From positions 186,001 to 250,000 of IMG/VR virus record IMGVR_UViG_3300048438_000153: a stretch of 64,000 nt of DNA; one strand, given 5' to 3'. Made by a program: the position numbers and the translations under genes. Below, one piece after another: positions 26,865 through 34,997 of the stretch. Positions within the stretch are counted from its first letter, which is position 1, and every line of letters begins with the position of its first letter. The notes below the pieces were generated by a model, which ran no database searches, was not told the origin of the DNA, and saw only the letters and a program-made list of their open reading frames with translations. The DNA is from a virus.

Positions 26865-27983
26865 CTAGTTTCGATATTGAGCTTCCCATTTCTTTATGTC
26901 ATCTAACTCTTCTGGAGTCAGAGGTTCAGATAAGTTCAACTGATTGATTCCCTTTAAGACTTCCTTTTCTATTATAAGGGTACTAATAGTCATCAGTCTA
27001 GATCTCATACCCTGTAAGTATTTCCTACCGACCCTAACGATCTCTGCTCTAGTCTCTTCTCCTATTTCTGAAGGAAATAGCCCTTCAAACATGGAAGGGT
27101 CTGCGCTATCCAAGTAAGTCCCCACAATGTCTCGCGCGTAACTCTTAGCTTCAGCCTTAACTCTGTCTCTTAACCGACGCGCTTTAATAGAGCCTCTCAC
27201 GCTGAAGTCAACGTATTTCGCAGCCTCTTCAACCATCTCAGCAAGTTCACCATCATCCAAGACTGAAAAGGTTCTGCTTCTGATCTCCGCCTCAATATCT
27301 GAAGCTAGAGGATTGGCGCTAAAGAACTTCTTCACCCTAGCTCTTGGATGAAAACCTCTTCTTACGGGAGTCTCTGCGCTCGACCCTGAATCTTGAGCCT
27401 TTTGCCGAGATATTTCTCTCCGCCTCTCATCCCTAGACGTAACCCTCTTAGAAATGTCGGGCATCTTAGATGCTAAGTACTGAGGAAAGTATCTTCGAGC
27501 GACCATTGGAAGCACATTTTCTTTAAGAAAGGAAGATGCTCTAGAGTAAGCAGACTCGCCCCCATTCACAGCCTCTTCGAGTACTTCACTTGCATCGACG
27601 TATGGCGCAACAAGGCTTTTAAGTTTATCGTTTGTCGCTAGTTCTTTCATCTCATCGTAGTCGTAGAATGAGTCTAGAGCCCTAGAAATGTCCTGATTGG
27701 TAATCTGACTCAAAAGGCGAGTGACGAGGCTATTCTTTCTGCGAATCCTCCTCGCGTTACCTCCAATGAAAGCACCTTCACCCTCAGATCTGTACTGATC
27801 TACGAGGATCTTCTCAGACTTTCTCCATAGAGGTGTTTGAGTCACGAGATTATAGAGGATCGAAGCCATCTCCTCAGCGAGATTATCCTCAGAAAAACCA
27901 ATAGCATCGACTTTCGTGTAGTCGATATTAGAGGCGATATGGATACTCGCGACCCTACGCGCAAAAGCTCTTTTAGAAATCAT
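26865..27983 (-). CDS. Unknown protein, virion-like composition
   Basis: 372 residues from the ATG at 27983 (AGGGAG 8 bases upstream); the longer GTG start would overlap that site. The N-terminus reads MISKRAFARRVASIHIAS, with the RVAS motif near the start. The rest is helical and highly charged, with basic blocks (ARRIRRK, DERRREISRQK) and alternating acidic segments. No domain recognised. It sits between nrdB and the RecD-like helicase. Confidence 0.55.
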   Translation of the reverse strand: MISKRAFARRVASIHIASNIDYTKVDAIGFSEDNLAEEMASILYNLVTQTPLWRKSEKILVDQYRSEGEGAFIGGNARRIRRKNSLVTRLLSQITNQDISRALDSFYDYDEMKELATNDKLKSLVAPYVDASEVLEEAVNGGESAYSRASSFLKENVLPMVARRYFPQYLASKMPDISKRVTSRDERRREISRQKAQDSGSSAETPVRRGFHPRARVKKFFSANPLASDIEAEIRSRTFSVLDDGELAEMVEEAAKYVDFSVRGSIKARRLRDRVKAEAKSYARDIVGTYLDSADPSMFEGLFPSEIGEETRAEIVRVGRKYLQGMRSRLMTISTLIIEKEVLKGINQLNLSEPLTPEELDDIKKWEAQYRN

Positions 27984-28043
27984 TGTGATCACTCCCTAAG
28001 TGTTATTTCTTCAACTACCTGAGAGAGCGAGATAAAGACTCTA

Positions 28044-29021
28044 TTAAGAAACCCCTATGACCGACCAATCAAAGTCCCCAACCATCCCATTCGCCGAATA
28101 ATCTGTGACAGTACCCTCAAAGAAATTCTTCATGGAGTCTCCTGAGATGATCCAATCGAGCCAAGAAAGAGGGTTTTCTTTCTGCTTAAAGATCGGCTTC
28201 AAACCAAGCTGAAGCAGTCTACGATCTGCCAAGTACCTGACGTATGTCTTAATGTCCTGAGAGGTCAGCTCATTAATCGTGTCGTTTGATCCGTAGACGA
28301 GATCGACAAGCGCGTCCTCAAGCCCTACCGCTTTCGTGTAGTTCGTGTAGATGTAACTCTTGAGCTCATCTGTCACTACTTGAGGGTTCTCAGTGCAGTA
28401 TGTGTGAAAGAGCTTAGTCATACCCTCAACGTGTGTCGTCTCGTCACGGATAGACCATTCAACTACCTCACACATACCCTTCATCTTTCCGAATCTCTGA
28501 AAGTTGAGGAGCATCACGAAAGCAGAAAAGAGACTCATGCCCTCGTTACACACCGAGCGCGCCATCTCGAACGCCATGTGAGCTTCATCTGAAAGACCTT
28601 TTGGAGCTTCCATCATGAACTCGATCTTCTCTCTCATAGCATCAAACTCTAAGAAAGCTGAGTATTCTTTCTCTGCAAACCCGAGAGTGTCATTCAAGAG
28701 CGCATACGCCCTTTGATGAGTACCCTCGCGGTTGGCGAAAGAAAGAAGCATATTCCTCACTTCGTTATTCTTGAAGAAAGGAATAAAGACCTCACAGTAG
28801 TTACCACCAACTGCGACATCACTTTGAGTGAAGATTCTCAAAATCTGAGTAATGTGTTCTTTCTCAGACTTTGAGATTTCACTGCCCTTCCACTGAGAGA
28901 CATCCTCTTGGAGCTTGGCTTCCCAAGTACCCCAATGGATCTTCTCATGGTCTTCCGCAAAGGTCATCGCCCATGCGTACTGAAAGGGCTTATAAGTCTT
29001 ACTGAACTCTGTAAGAGACAT
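28044..29021 (-). CDS. nrdB: Ribonucleotide reductase class I beta subunit
   Basis: 325 residues. The di-iron ligands are in place: D68, E99 and H102 (EGTH), E160, E194 and H197 (ETTH). The radical tyrosine Y106 is four residues after H102, as in E. coli NrdB, so this is a tyrosyl-radical enzyme. It passes the radical to NrdA, which turns NDPs into dNDPs. AGGAGG lies 9 bases before the ATG inside a leader hairpin. Length is slightly shorter than the E. coli enzyme. Confidence 0.95.
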   Translation of the reverse strand: MSLTEFSKTYKPFQYAWAMTFAEDHEKIHWGTWEAKLQEDVSQWKGSEISKSEKEHITQILRIFTQSDVAVGGNYCEVFIPFFKNNEVRNMLLSFANREGTHQRAYALLNDTLGFAEKEYSAFLEFDAMREKIEFMMEAPKGLSDEAHMAFEMARSVCNEGMSLFSAFVMLLNFQRFGKMKGMCEVVEWSIRDETTHVEGMTKLFHTYCTENPQVVTDELKSYIYTNYTKAVGLEDALVDLVYGSNDTINELTSQDIKTYVRYLADRRLLQLGLKPIFKQKENPLSWLDWIISGDSMKNFFEGTVTDYSANGMVGDFDWSVIGVS

Positions 29022-29022
29022 A

Positions 29023-29079
29023 TTTTATGTCCTCCTGTGTTGAAAGGGATAGCATAGTACCCTCTCGGAGAACATAAAA
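29023..29079 (-). promoter_or_regulatory. Leader inverted repeat upstream of nrdB
   Basis: 13-bp inverted repeat (29023-29035 and 29067-29079), with one position that pairs as G-U only on the minus-strand RNA. The near arm GGAGGACATAAAA contains the ribosome site. This supports an RNA rather than a DNA role for the repeat. Confidence 0.6.
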
Positions 29080-29106
29080 GAGCTAGTACCTGTTAAAGTA
29101 CCGATC

Positions 29107-29940
29107 TTAGAGGTAATCCCTCCGATACCTACGCCTAGCGAGCTTAACTTCCTTGTACGGAGGCTTCCACTCAATCTCACCCTCTTCCATCAGCTTTTGA
29201 GCTCTCGGCACTTCATCAGGGTTAATGACAGGCATATCAACTCGGGCGGGCGCCCAGCCTGGTACTTGCTTGTTCATCGCGCGAACATTTGCACCCATCT
29301 GCTTGATGCCTTCGTTGACAGAACCGAAGCTCTTAATGAGAATGTCCTGAACCTTCTTTGGTGAGGTGAACTCGTTACCGTTGATAGCGAGGTTCTTGAT
29401 CTCGTTCATCACATTCTGATCTGTGTAACGAGTGATGTCGCCCTTACCGGGATTCCCATTTCTCGTTGGGAAAAGACCCTTTGTGATGATGTTGAGAACC
29501 TTAAGAAGTGTCTTGCCCTCAAGGTCTGCGACATAACCCCCCACCTTGACATTAGGTCCGAAAGCGATGATGGCTGCTGACCATCTGTGGTGTCCGTCCA
29601 TAATCTGACCGTCATTAGAAATGATCGCACCAAGATCAGTAGTAAGCTTTCCATCAAGCATAGCGAGAGCCATACCCACAGACTTACCGAGAACCATTGT
29701 GGTCTGAGAAGGTTTGAGGTTGCTCGCTTGAGCCTTCGTCTTTCTCACAGAAATCTTATCGCTCTTGTTATCGCCTGAATCAACCAAGTGCTTAGCGAGA
29801 TCGGCATCTACGTTTGAAAGACGACCAGCGTTCTGAATCTCTCTATACACCTCTTCAGGCGCTAAGACACGAGCGGTGCGCTCCATACGAGCGACTCTTA
29901 TTTCTAAATCTCTAAGGACTTCTGATGCGGTTCTTCTCAT
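29107..29940 (-). CDS. ParB/sulfiredoxin-fold protein between nrdA and nrdB
   Basis: 277 residues. Residues about 85-165 contain LGKSVGMALAMLDG, then ISNDGQIMDGHHRWSAAIIA, the hallmark of the ParB/Srx superfamily, whose members bind or hydrolyse nucleotides. The N-terminus is MRRTASEVLRDLEIRVARM and the end is basic (KLARRRYRRDYL). (R/K)xAS wording suggests it may be virion-associated. AAGGAG precedes the ATG. Possible roles include DNA partition-like binding, nuclease or kinase; the fold does not tell which. Confidence 0.7.
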   Translation of the reverse strand: MRRTASEVLRDLEIRVARMERTARVLAPEEVYREIQNAGRLSNVDADLAKHLVDSGDNKSDKISVRKTKAQASNLKPSQTTMVLGKSVGMALAMLDGKLTTDLGAIISNDGQIMDGHHRWSAAIIAFGPNVKVGGYVADLEGKTLLKVLNIITKGLFPTRNGNPGKGDITRYTDQNVMNEIKNLAINGNEFTSPKKVQDILIKSFGSVNEGIKQMGANVRAMNKQVPGWAPARVDMPVINPDEVPRAQKLMEEGEIEWKPPYKEVKLARRRYRRDYL

Positions 29941-29945
29941 TTTTT

Positions 29946-29998
29946 TCTCCTTACCATAGGTGTATCGAGAAGTTGGTTTACTGCCTACGATAAAGAGA
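29946..29998 (-). promoter_or_regulatory. Leader inverted repeat with G-U pairs
   Basis: 14 consecutive pairs between 29946-29959 and 29985-29998, three of which are possible only as G-U in the minus-strand RNA. The near arm CTATGGTAAGGAGA carries the AAGGAG ribosome site of the ParB/Srx-fold gene; the far arm follows TTAA. Confidence 0.6.
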
Positions 29999-30009
29999 TT
30001 AAGAAACTA

Positions 30010-31734
30010 TCAGCCCTGACAACTCATACACTCATCTATTTGAAAGTCTTTGAGTGCCTTTCGCTCTACCTTTTCAGAGACTTTCTCTCCTGTAACACCC
30101 GCATTTGTCCTCAAATAATAAAGACCCTTGAGCTTCTTCTTATAAGCTGAGAGATGAACCGCGTTGACATAGTTCGCGTCGCTACCCGAAGGGAAAAAGA
30201 GGTTCACACTCTGCCCCTGACAGACCCACTCTTGCCTGACGCCCGCGTGTTCCACTACCCACATCTGATCAAGTTCAAACGCCGTCTTGAACACCTCTTT
30301 CTCAAGATCAGAAAAGTAGTCTAGATGCTGTACGCTCCCCTGATTCAGAATCACGTCAGAAATCTGCTCGTCTACCCAACTATCAGACTCGCCCTTCTCT
30401 TCTTTCTTCTTCTGAATTAGGTTCAGTAGATGTTCGTTCACCTGTAAGAAAGAACCTGCGCGCGTTCTGTAGGTGAAGGCATTAGACTTCCAAGGCTCAA
30501 TGCTAGGAGACGTATTCAGAATGATCGCCGAGTTCGCATTCGGAGCAATCGCGAGGAGATGGCTGTTTCTTACTCCGCTACCCTCACCGTCCAAGTACTC
30601 CCCTCTCTTCTCTGCGAGGGATCTCGTGGCGCTCAGAGCTTTCTCTTTGATGGTAGAGTAGATCTTCCTATTAGCAGACACCGCGAAGACCGACTCGAAA
30701 GGAACTCCTTTACTCTGAAGATACGAGTGAAAGCCCATCGTCCCTAAGCCGAGCGATCTCTCTTTCTTGGCGGAGCTGATGGCTCTAGAAAGAGACTCAG
30801 GCGCGTTCTCTATGAAATACTCTAAGACATCATCAAGGAACTCAATCAAGTCCTCTACAATCGTGGTTTCTTTCCAAGCGTCGAAGTGCTCCACATTAAG
30901 ACTAGAAAGACAACAAACCGCTGACCTGTTCTCTCCTGTTGGGAGATGAATTTCGTTACAAAGGTTAGATCCGTTAATCTTCAAGCCTTTCTCTTTGAGG
31001 GGCTCGGGGAGGTGGCGGTTAGCCTCGTCGATGAAGTTAAGATAAGGCTCACCTGTCTTGAAGCGCACCTTCAATATTCTCTGCCATAGGTCGCGAGCGT
31101 CGAAAGTGTCTCTCACTGACCCATCTGAAGGATCAAGCAAGTCCCAAGAGTCACCCTTAAGAACTGCCTCCATAAAGTCATCTGTGATATTGAGCGCGTT
31201 GTTGAGGTTGAAGCACTTTCTGTTAGTGTCTCCACCTGTAGGAAGTCTCATGTTAAGAAACTCAATCACGTCAGGGTGAGAGATGTTGAGGTAGGCTGCG
31301 TAGCTTCCCTTTCTAGTTGACCCTTGTCGATACGCAACCATATCCGCGTCAACGGTCTTAAGAAAAGGGATAGGTCCAGGTGACTTGTCTGAGACTGAGC
31401 GCACACTCGACCAATGCCCTCCAACACCACCTCCCATCACGCTCATCATTCTGAGCTCTTCTGTATGAGAAATGAGTCCCTTAACTGAGTCAGGAACAAA
31501 AGTGAGGAAGCAACTGATCGGCATACCTTTCCCCCCCGCGTTGGAGAGGATCGGTGAGCTGAACATGAACCACCCTTTGCAAGCGTACTCATAGATTCTT
31601 TCTGCGAGCCCTTCATCTCTCGCGTAAAAATGCGAGGCTCTCTTAAAAGCCTCTTGTGGATTCTCCTCACCTTCTTTCATGTAGTATTTCTTCAGTAGGG
31701 ACTTGGCGTGTGTTGAAAACTCGAAACCTGTCAT
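30010..31734 (-). CDS. nrdA: Ribonucleotide reductase class I alpha subunit, no ATP cone
   Basis: 574 residues, starting with the catalytic part (no N-terminal ATP-cone, so overall activity is probably not shut down by dATP). Key sites: the first redox cysteine in PISCFL, the substrate region NLCNEIHLPT with the active-site Cys, the radical-path tyrosines in GLYYLRT, and the C-terminal redox pair CMSC three residues from the end. GGAGAG precedes the ATG. It works with NrdB 2.7 kb downstream in the same direction. Confidence 0.95.
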   Translation of the reverse strand: MTGFEFSTHAKSLLKKYYMKEGEENPQEAFKRASHFYARDEGLAERIYEYACKGWFMFSSPILSNAGGKGMPISCFLTFVPDSVKGLISHTEELRMMSVMGGGVGGHWSSVRSVSDKSPGPIPFLKTVDADMVAYRQGSTRKGSYAAYLNISHPDVIEFLNMRLPTGGDTNRKCFNLNNALNITDDFMEAVLKGDSWDLLDPSDGSVRDTFDARDLWQRILKVRFKTGEPYLNFIDEANRHLPEPLKEKGLKINGSNLCNEIHLPTGENRSAVCCLSSLNVEHFDAWKETTIVEDLIEFLDDVLEYFIENAPESLSRAISSAKKERSLGLGTMGFHSYLQSKGVPFESVFAVSANRKIYSTIKEKALSATRSLAEKRGEYLDGEGSGVRNSHLLAIAPNANSAIILNTSPSIEPWKSNAFTYRTRAGSFLQVNEHLLNLIQKKKEEKGESDSWVDEQISDVILNQGSVQHLDYFSDLEKEVFKTAFELDQMWVVEHAGVRQEWVCQGQSVNLFFPSGSDANYVNAVHLSAYKKKLKGLYYLRTNAGVTGEKVSEKVERKALKDFQIDECMSCQG

Positions 31735-31761
31735 CCGTCTCTCTCCATTAAGACTCTAAGT

Positions 31762-31816
31762 TAAAAAGCGACCCTAACCTCCTCCCTCGCAGTTGAGGGG
31801 GGAGAGGGTCAGGGTC
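31762..31816 (-). terminator. Rho-independent-like terminator after the clamp-loader delta gene
   Basis: A long stem with a few mismatches (31770-31786 with 31800-31816, inner CCCTC/GAGGG) followed on the minus strand by a T5 run (31763-31767). It lies between the delta-like gene and nrdA, so it would end or attenuate transcription before nrdA. Confidence 0.65.
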
Positions 31817-31849
31817 TAGCTCGACAAAATAGGTCTAAGTGGAGCGGTA

Positions 31850-32785
31850 TTAAGAAACCATAAGACGGAGCAACCCCGTTTTGAACGCCGAAAACGGCGA
31901 CACAACTCCGCTAATTGCAAGGTTTTCGCAATGATAGAGGACACCTAAGATTTCTCTCAATTTTTTTGTAGTGAACCTACGCGCTCTAGGAACGAGCACA
32001 TCACCCACAAGCCAACTTTGAACGCCTATTTCTTCAGAGATACCTTGCACAGAAGTGACCCCTCTGTCGATACAAAGTCTTACCGATAAGAGCTGAACTA
32101 TATTCTTGTGAAGTAGACCCGCGACCAATCCCATCGTCGGGTCTTTGTCTCTGTTCTTCTCAAAGCGAGCGCAAGTTTTAAGAAAGTTAGTCGGATTCCA
32201 TGAGATCACCGCATCAGTCAGAAGCACTCCATCCATTTCTTTCAAGGGCGCAATCACCGACAAGACCTCTATGGGAGTGACCTCACTCCCCTCAGCGACG
32301 TAGCCGATCTTCAGAGCCTCGTAGGTTAAGACTCCAACATCTTGACCTACTCGCTGAACCACACTCTCACAGATAGACAGACTGATCTGCTTCCCCTGAT
32401 CCGCCACCATCTTCTGAAAGAACTTCGCATACCACTCCGCGAGCTTCTTCTTACTCTTAGGTATCTCGTAACAGTCTTTCTTTTTGACTCCCATGAGTGC
32501 TTTCGGCACTACGCGGTCTGCTAAATAGAGAACACCGAAGCCCTCTTTCTGAGGGATGTGTGCGAGGTTCTTTAACCCTGTCGGGTTCGAGATCACGATG
32601 AGCTTATCCACCACGTCAAAGAGTCCCAAATCAAAGGCTTCCTCGATCTCACTCTTAGAGGATTTCTTTCCATCTAGGTAGATCACCTCCCATCCGAGCG
32701 CATAAGCATCGTTGATGATTTCTCTTGAAGCATGAAAGGCGAGGTCTTTGAACGTACCGTAGATGACTCTGTGTTCTTTCTTCAT
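31850..32785 (-). CDS. DNA polymerase III delta-like clamp loader subunit
   Basis: 311 residues. It follows the HolA layout: an N-terminal domain with YGTFKDLAFHASREII and VDKLIVISNPTGLKN, an AAA+-like middle without a P-loop, and a helical C-terminal collar part (RFEKNRDKDPTMGLVAGLLHKNIVQLL). Delta opens the sliding clamp. The gene starts inside the stop of the delta-prime-like gene (4-base overlap), a pairing that supports both calls. Confidence 0.75.
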   Translation of the reverse strand: MKKEHRVIYGTFKDLAFHASREIINDAYALGWEVIYLDGKKSSKSEIEEAFDLGLFDVVDKLIVISNPTGLKNLAHIPQKEGFGVLYLADRVVPKALMGVKKKDCYEIPKSKKKLAEWYAKFFQKMVADQGKQISLSICESVVQRVGQDVGVLTYEALKIGYVAEGSEVTPIEVLSVIAPLKEMDGVLLTDAVISWNPTNFLKTCARFEKNRDKDPTMGLVAGLLHKNIVQLLSVRLCIDRGVTSVQGISEEIGVQSWLVGDVLVPRARRFTTKKLREILGVLYHCENLAISGVVSPFSAFKTGLLRLMVS

Positions 32786-33366
32786 TTGTGGACTCCTAGA
32801 AAGTATCCACTGAGGGCGGAGTGAGAAACCCTCTTCCTCGCTAAGAGTGACCTCAGCTCGTCTGTATACAAGTCGGTGTCCTCCTCTTTGATAAGGACTT
32901 CAAGATAGGCTTCCATAAATGCCCTCTCAGATCCCTTCTCCACCTTCGCAAGTACCTTGAGTCCTCTTAAGAGGTTATCTTCGCTCAGAGCGCCATACAG
33001 AGCCTCTGCGTCTTCATAGAGATCATGCTCCTGTCGGGGCGCGTAATGAAACTTCTCTCCACAGCGAGATCGGATAGTATTAGGAACGCCACCTAAGTCA
33101 TTCGCCCATAGGAAAAGGGTTGGGCTGTTGGGCGTAGGCTCTTCGATGCGCTTAAGAAGAATATCAAGGGCTGACGGATCAGCCTCATCGAGTGGACCTG
33201 CTACTAGACAGGGATTCTTATGGGGGTAAACCTGAGTGAAGAGGCTCATCAATAGCCTCACTCCGTCTACCTTCAGATTTGTGATCGGCTCATGAACAAG
33301 CTCATAGCCCTCTAGCTCTTCAGCGAGGCCGTTCTTAACGCCCCTTCCATGATGAATGAAAATCAT
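32782..33366 (-). CDS. DNA polymerase III delta-prime-like clamp loader subunit
   Basis: 194 residues from the ATG at 33366 (AGGAG 7 bases upstream); the longer frame from 33429 lacks a ribosome site. The segment DEADPSALDILLKRIEEPTPNSPTLFLWAND with NTIRSRC matches the delta-prime/DnaX region around Walker B and the SRC arginine finger. The P-loop region is missing, so it is a short, probably non-hydrolysing subunit. Confidence 0.75.
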   Translation of the reverse strand: MIFIHHGRGVKNGLAEELEGYELVHEPITNLKVDGVRLLMSLFTQVYPHKNPCLVAGPLDEADPSALDILLKRIEEPTPNSPTLFLWANDLGGVPNTIRSRCGEKFHYAPRQEHDLYEDAEALYGALSEDNLLRGLKVLAKVEKGSERAFMEAYLEVLIKEEDTDLYTDELRSLLARKRVSHSALSGYFLGVHK

Positions 33367-33429
33367 GCTGTCTCCTCTCTTGTGACCCTTACCTATATCA
33401 GAACACCCATCAAGGTAAGAGATATCCAT

Positions 33430-33930
33430 ACAGGAGGTTATCTTAAGTTTCTGCTTGAACCTCGTCTCTGCCTCCGATATACAGGTTCACGATCTGACTC
33501 AACAACGGTTTGAGTCTCATGGGCTCTTCCCTCCGACTAGCGAAACTGAGGATAATCTTATCCCGACTAAAAGGAGGCAACCCTACTGAGCTTGAGAAAG
33601 CTCTTAGGGCAGAAACCCTCATGTGACGTAAGTCACTCGGTTGAAAAGCGTACCGATGGATCTCAATCAGTAACGAGACTCGGCAACTACTCTCTCAGAG
33701 TAAGTACCCTGTAGGTTGGTCAACTCCGTTGATAGAACCTGATAAACAGTCTGCTCTTTCTCACTCCCTTGATAGTCTCTTGTGAGCCTCTAGGTTTATT
33801 CTTTCCCTTACCTAGTAGGTTGTCTCAGATAGAAACTATCTTAGTATCTCTCTTTAGTAGAGATAGGAAGTATAGTTACTCTTCTAAGAAGAATATGAAT
33901 TAGAAGTAAGTAACTAGAGAAGACTTAGTA
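33430..33930 (+). ncRNA. Candidate large structured non-coding RNA
   Basis: No credible gene lies between 33430 and 34291. The first 500 bases can form at least ten local hairpins: 33496-33516, 33550-33563, 33581-33609 (11 pairs with a GAGA loop), 33623-33636 (GTAA loop), 33637-33656, 33688-33702, 33713-33740, 33760-33786, 33790-33815, 33827-33841, 33845-33865, 33874-33915. The GAGA and GTAA loops are GNRA tetraloops only when read on the plus strand. It could be a GOLLD- or ROOL-like phage RNA, a group I intron relative or something new; I recognise no known core. Confidence 0.5.
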
Positions 33931-33941
33931 AGTCCTCCTAA

Positions 33942-34136
33942 AAACCAAAAGAAAAACTACTCGTACTACTACAAGTACTCTTACTAATCCTCAACCAACT
34001 ACACCTACAACTAATAGTCCTACTACTACAACAACACATACAGCTCATACTACAACAACTACTAGTCTTACTACATCTACAAGTAATACTACTCCAACTA
34101 GTACAGCTACACATACATGAACAGATACTATAGATG
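33942..34136. other. G-poor low-complexity stretch
   Basis: About 190 bases made almost only of A, C and T on the plus strand (roughly one G per 19 bases), built from CTA/ACT/TAC words. The three plus frames would read Thr-rich, Leu-rich or Tyr-rich, but none has a start codon or ribosome site. It follows the hairpin region directly. Confidence 0.75.
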
Positions 34137-34158
34137 AACATACACTAAAAAAAGAAAG

Positions 34159-34183
34159 AAGTAGGTTAAGAAAGAACCTACTT
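34159..34183 (-). terminator. Perfect 9-bp hairpin with T-rich tail on the minus strand
   Basis: AAGTAGGTT and AACCTACTT form a perfect stem with a 7-base loop. On the minus strand it is followed by CTTTCTTTTTTT, like a rho-independent terminator, although no minus-strand gene lies upstream. It may mark the end of an antisense RNA. Confidence 0.4.
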
Positions 34184-34225
34184 ATAGAAACTACTTTAGA
34201 AAAAAAAGACTATAGATAAGAAAGT

Positions 34226-34237
34226 ACCTATATAGGT
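34226..34237. promoter_or_regulatory. 12-bp perfect palindrome upstream of the pentapeptide gene
   Basis: ACCTATATAGGT is fully symmetric and lies 55 bases before the ATG at 34292, with a related TAGGCTCCTACCTA dyad just after it. It could be an operator for the small plus-strand genes. Confidence 0.35.
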
Positions 34238-34291
34238 GACTTATAGGCTCCTACCTAGTGGAAGCATGAAAGAACACTAGGGATAAGAATC

Positions 34292-34495
34292 ATGATCGAC
34301 TTTTCAGAACAAAATCTAGATGATATGGACTTCGGAGGGATAGACCTATCAGGGTCTATCTTCAACACAAGCTCTCTTAAGAGGGCTAAGTTCATCGGAG
34401 GGACTTACAGGGACAGCCTGTTTGAAGAACTTCAACCTGATGATCTAGAGGATAATGAGCTTTCCCCATCAGATTTTTCAGGAGCACTTTCGTGA
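34292..34495 (+). CDS. Short pentapeptide-repeat-like protein
   Basis: 67 residues. The N-terminal half has pentapeptide-like periodicity (FSEQNLDDMDFGGIDLSGSI, then LKRAKFIGG), the rest is acidic. AGGG lies upstream of the ATG. Its stop overlaps a GTG start of a second short frame that continues the same kind of sequence, so it may be a broken or frameshifted pentapeptide protein. Confidence 0.6.
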   Translation: MIDFSEQNLDDMDFGGIDLSGSIFNTSSLKRAKFIGGTYRDSLFEELQPDDLEDNELSPSDFSGALS

Positions 34496-34590
34496 GATTC
34501 TCGATTGCAGATGGGACGACCTTCTATAAGTGTGACTTCAAGTATGTCACGCTGACGCGCTGTATCCGAAACCGCGTCAAAGGGATCTGA
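34492..34590 (+). CDS. 32-residue second pentapeptide-like frame
   Basis: Starts with GTG in a GTGA overlap with the previous stop, with AGGAG 8 bases upstream. It reads VRFSIADGTTFYKCDF and continues with KYVTLTRC, again pentapeptide-like, and ends 2 bases before the next gene. Either a real coupled mini-protein or the second half of a split gene. Confidence 0.45.
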   Translation: MRFSIADGTTFYKCDFKYVTLTRCIRNRVKGI

Positions 34591-34592
34591 TC

Positions 34593-34997
34593 ATGTGGTT
34601 AAGAAAGTTCAGAGCGAACACAGAAAGTAAACCGCCCGAGCTACTCGCTGTAGAGTTTCCGAAGGCTCTAGAGAATCACATCAAAGAGCTTCTCTCTCTG
34701 AGGAATCAGTTCTACAAGACTTTTGATCGGAAAGTAGAGTCGGCGCTGAAAGAACACGCTGTGACAGGGCTGATCAATCTCTATCACTCTTATTTAGAGA
34801 GTACGCCCCTACACGACTACATAAAGACCTCTCTCAACGGCGTAGTGATTAGCCGAGAAGGAGGCGTCACTCGATACGCCCTCTCAGAAGCCTCATACGC
34901 GCTTCTAAGCAAGGTTGTCGAAGAGAGAGGTGTCAGTGCCTCAGCGAGAGTCTATTTCCTCCCTGAAGGGGTTATAGACGTCGTTGAGAATTCTTAA
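34593..34997 (+). CDS. Small unknown protein
   Basis: 134 residues with AAAGGG before the ATG. Mostly helical and charged, with RNQFYKTFDRKVESALKEH and later a beta segment ending VYFLPEGVIDVVE. It forms a short plus-strand operon with the two pentapeptide-like frames and meets the next minus gene tail to tail with a 4-base overlap. No domain recognised. Confidence 0.6.
   Translation: MWLRKFRANTESKPPELLAVEFPKALENHIKELLSLRNQFYKTFDRKVESALKEHAVTGLINLYHSYLESTPLHDYIKTSLNGVVISREGGVTRYALSEASYALLSKVVEERGVSASARVYFLPEGVIDVVENS

Noticed and set aside
33367-33429. Longer start for the delta-prime-like protein at 33429
   Set aside because: No ribosome site before it, whereas the ATG at 33366 has AGGAG at good spacing.
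33430-33520. tRNA gene
   Set aside because: GGTTCA words occur, but no acceptor or anticodon stem pairs around them on either strand.
33938-34141. Minus-strand Cys/Ser-rich open frame in the low-complexity tract
   Set aside because: It is simply the complement of the CTA/ACT tract; no ribosome site and no protein-like composition.
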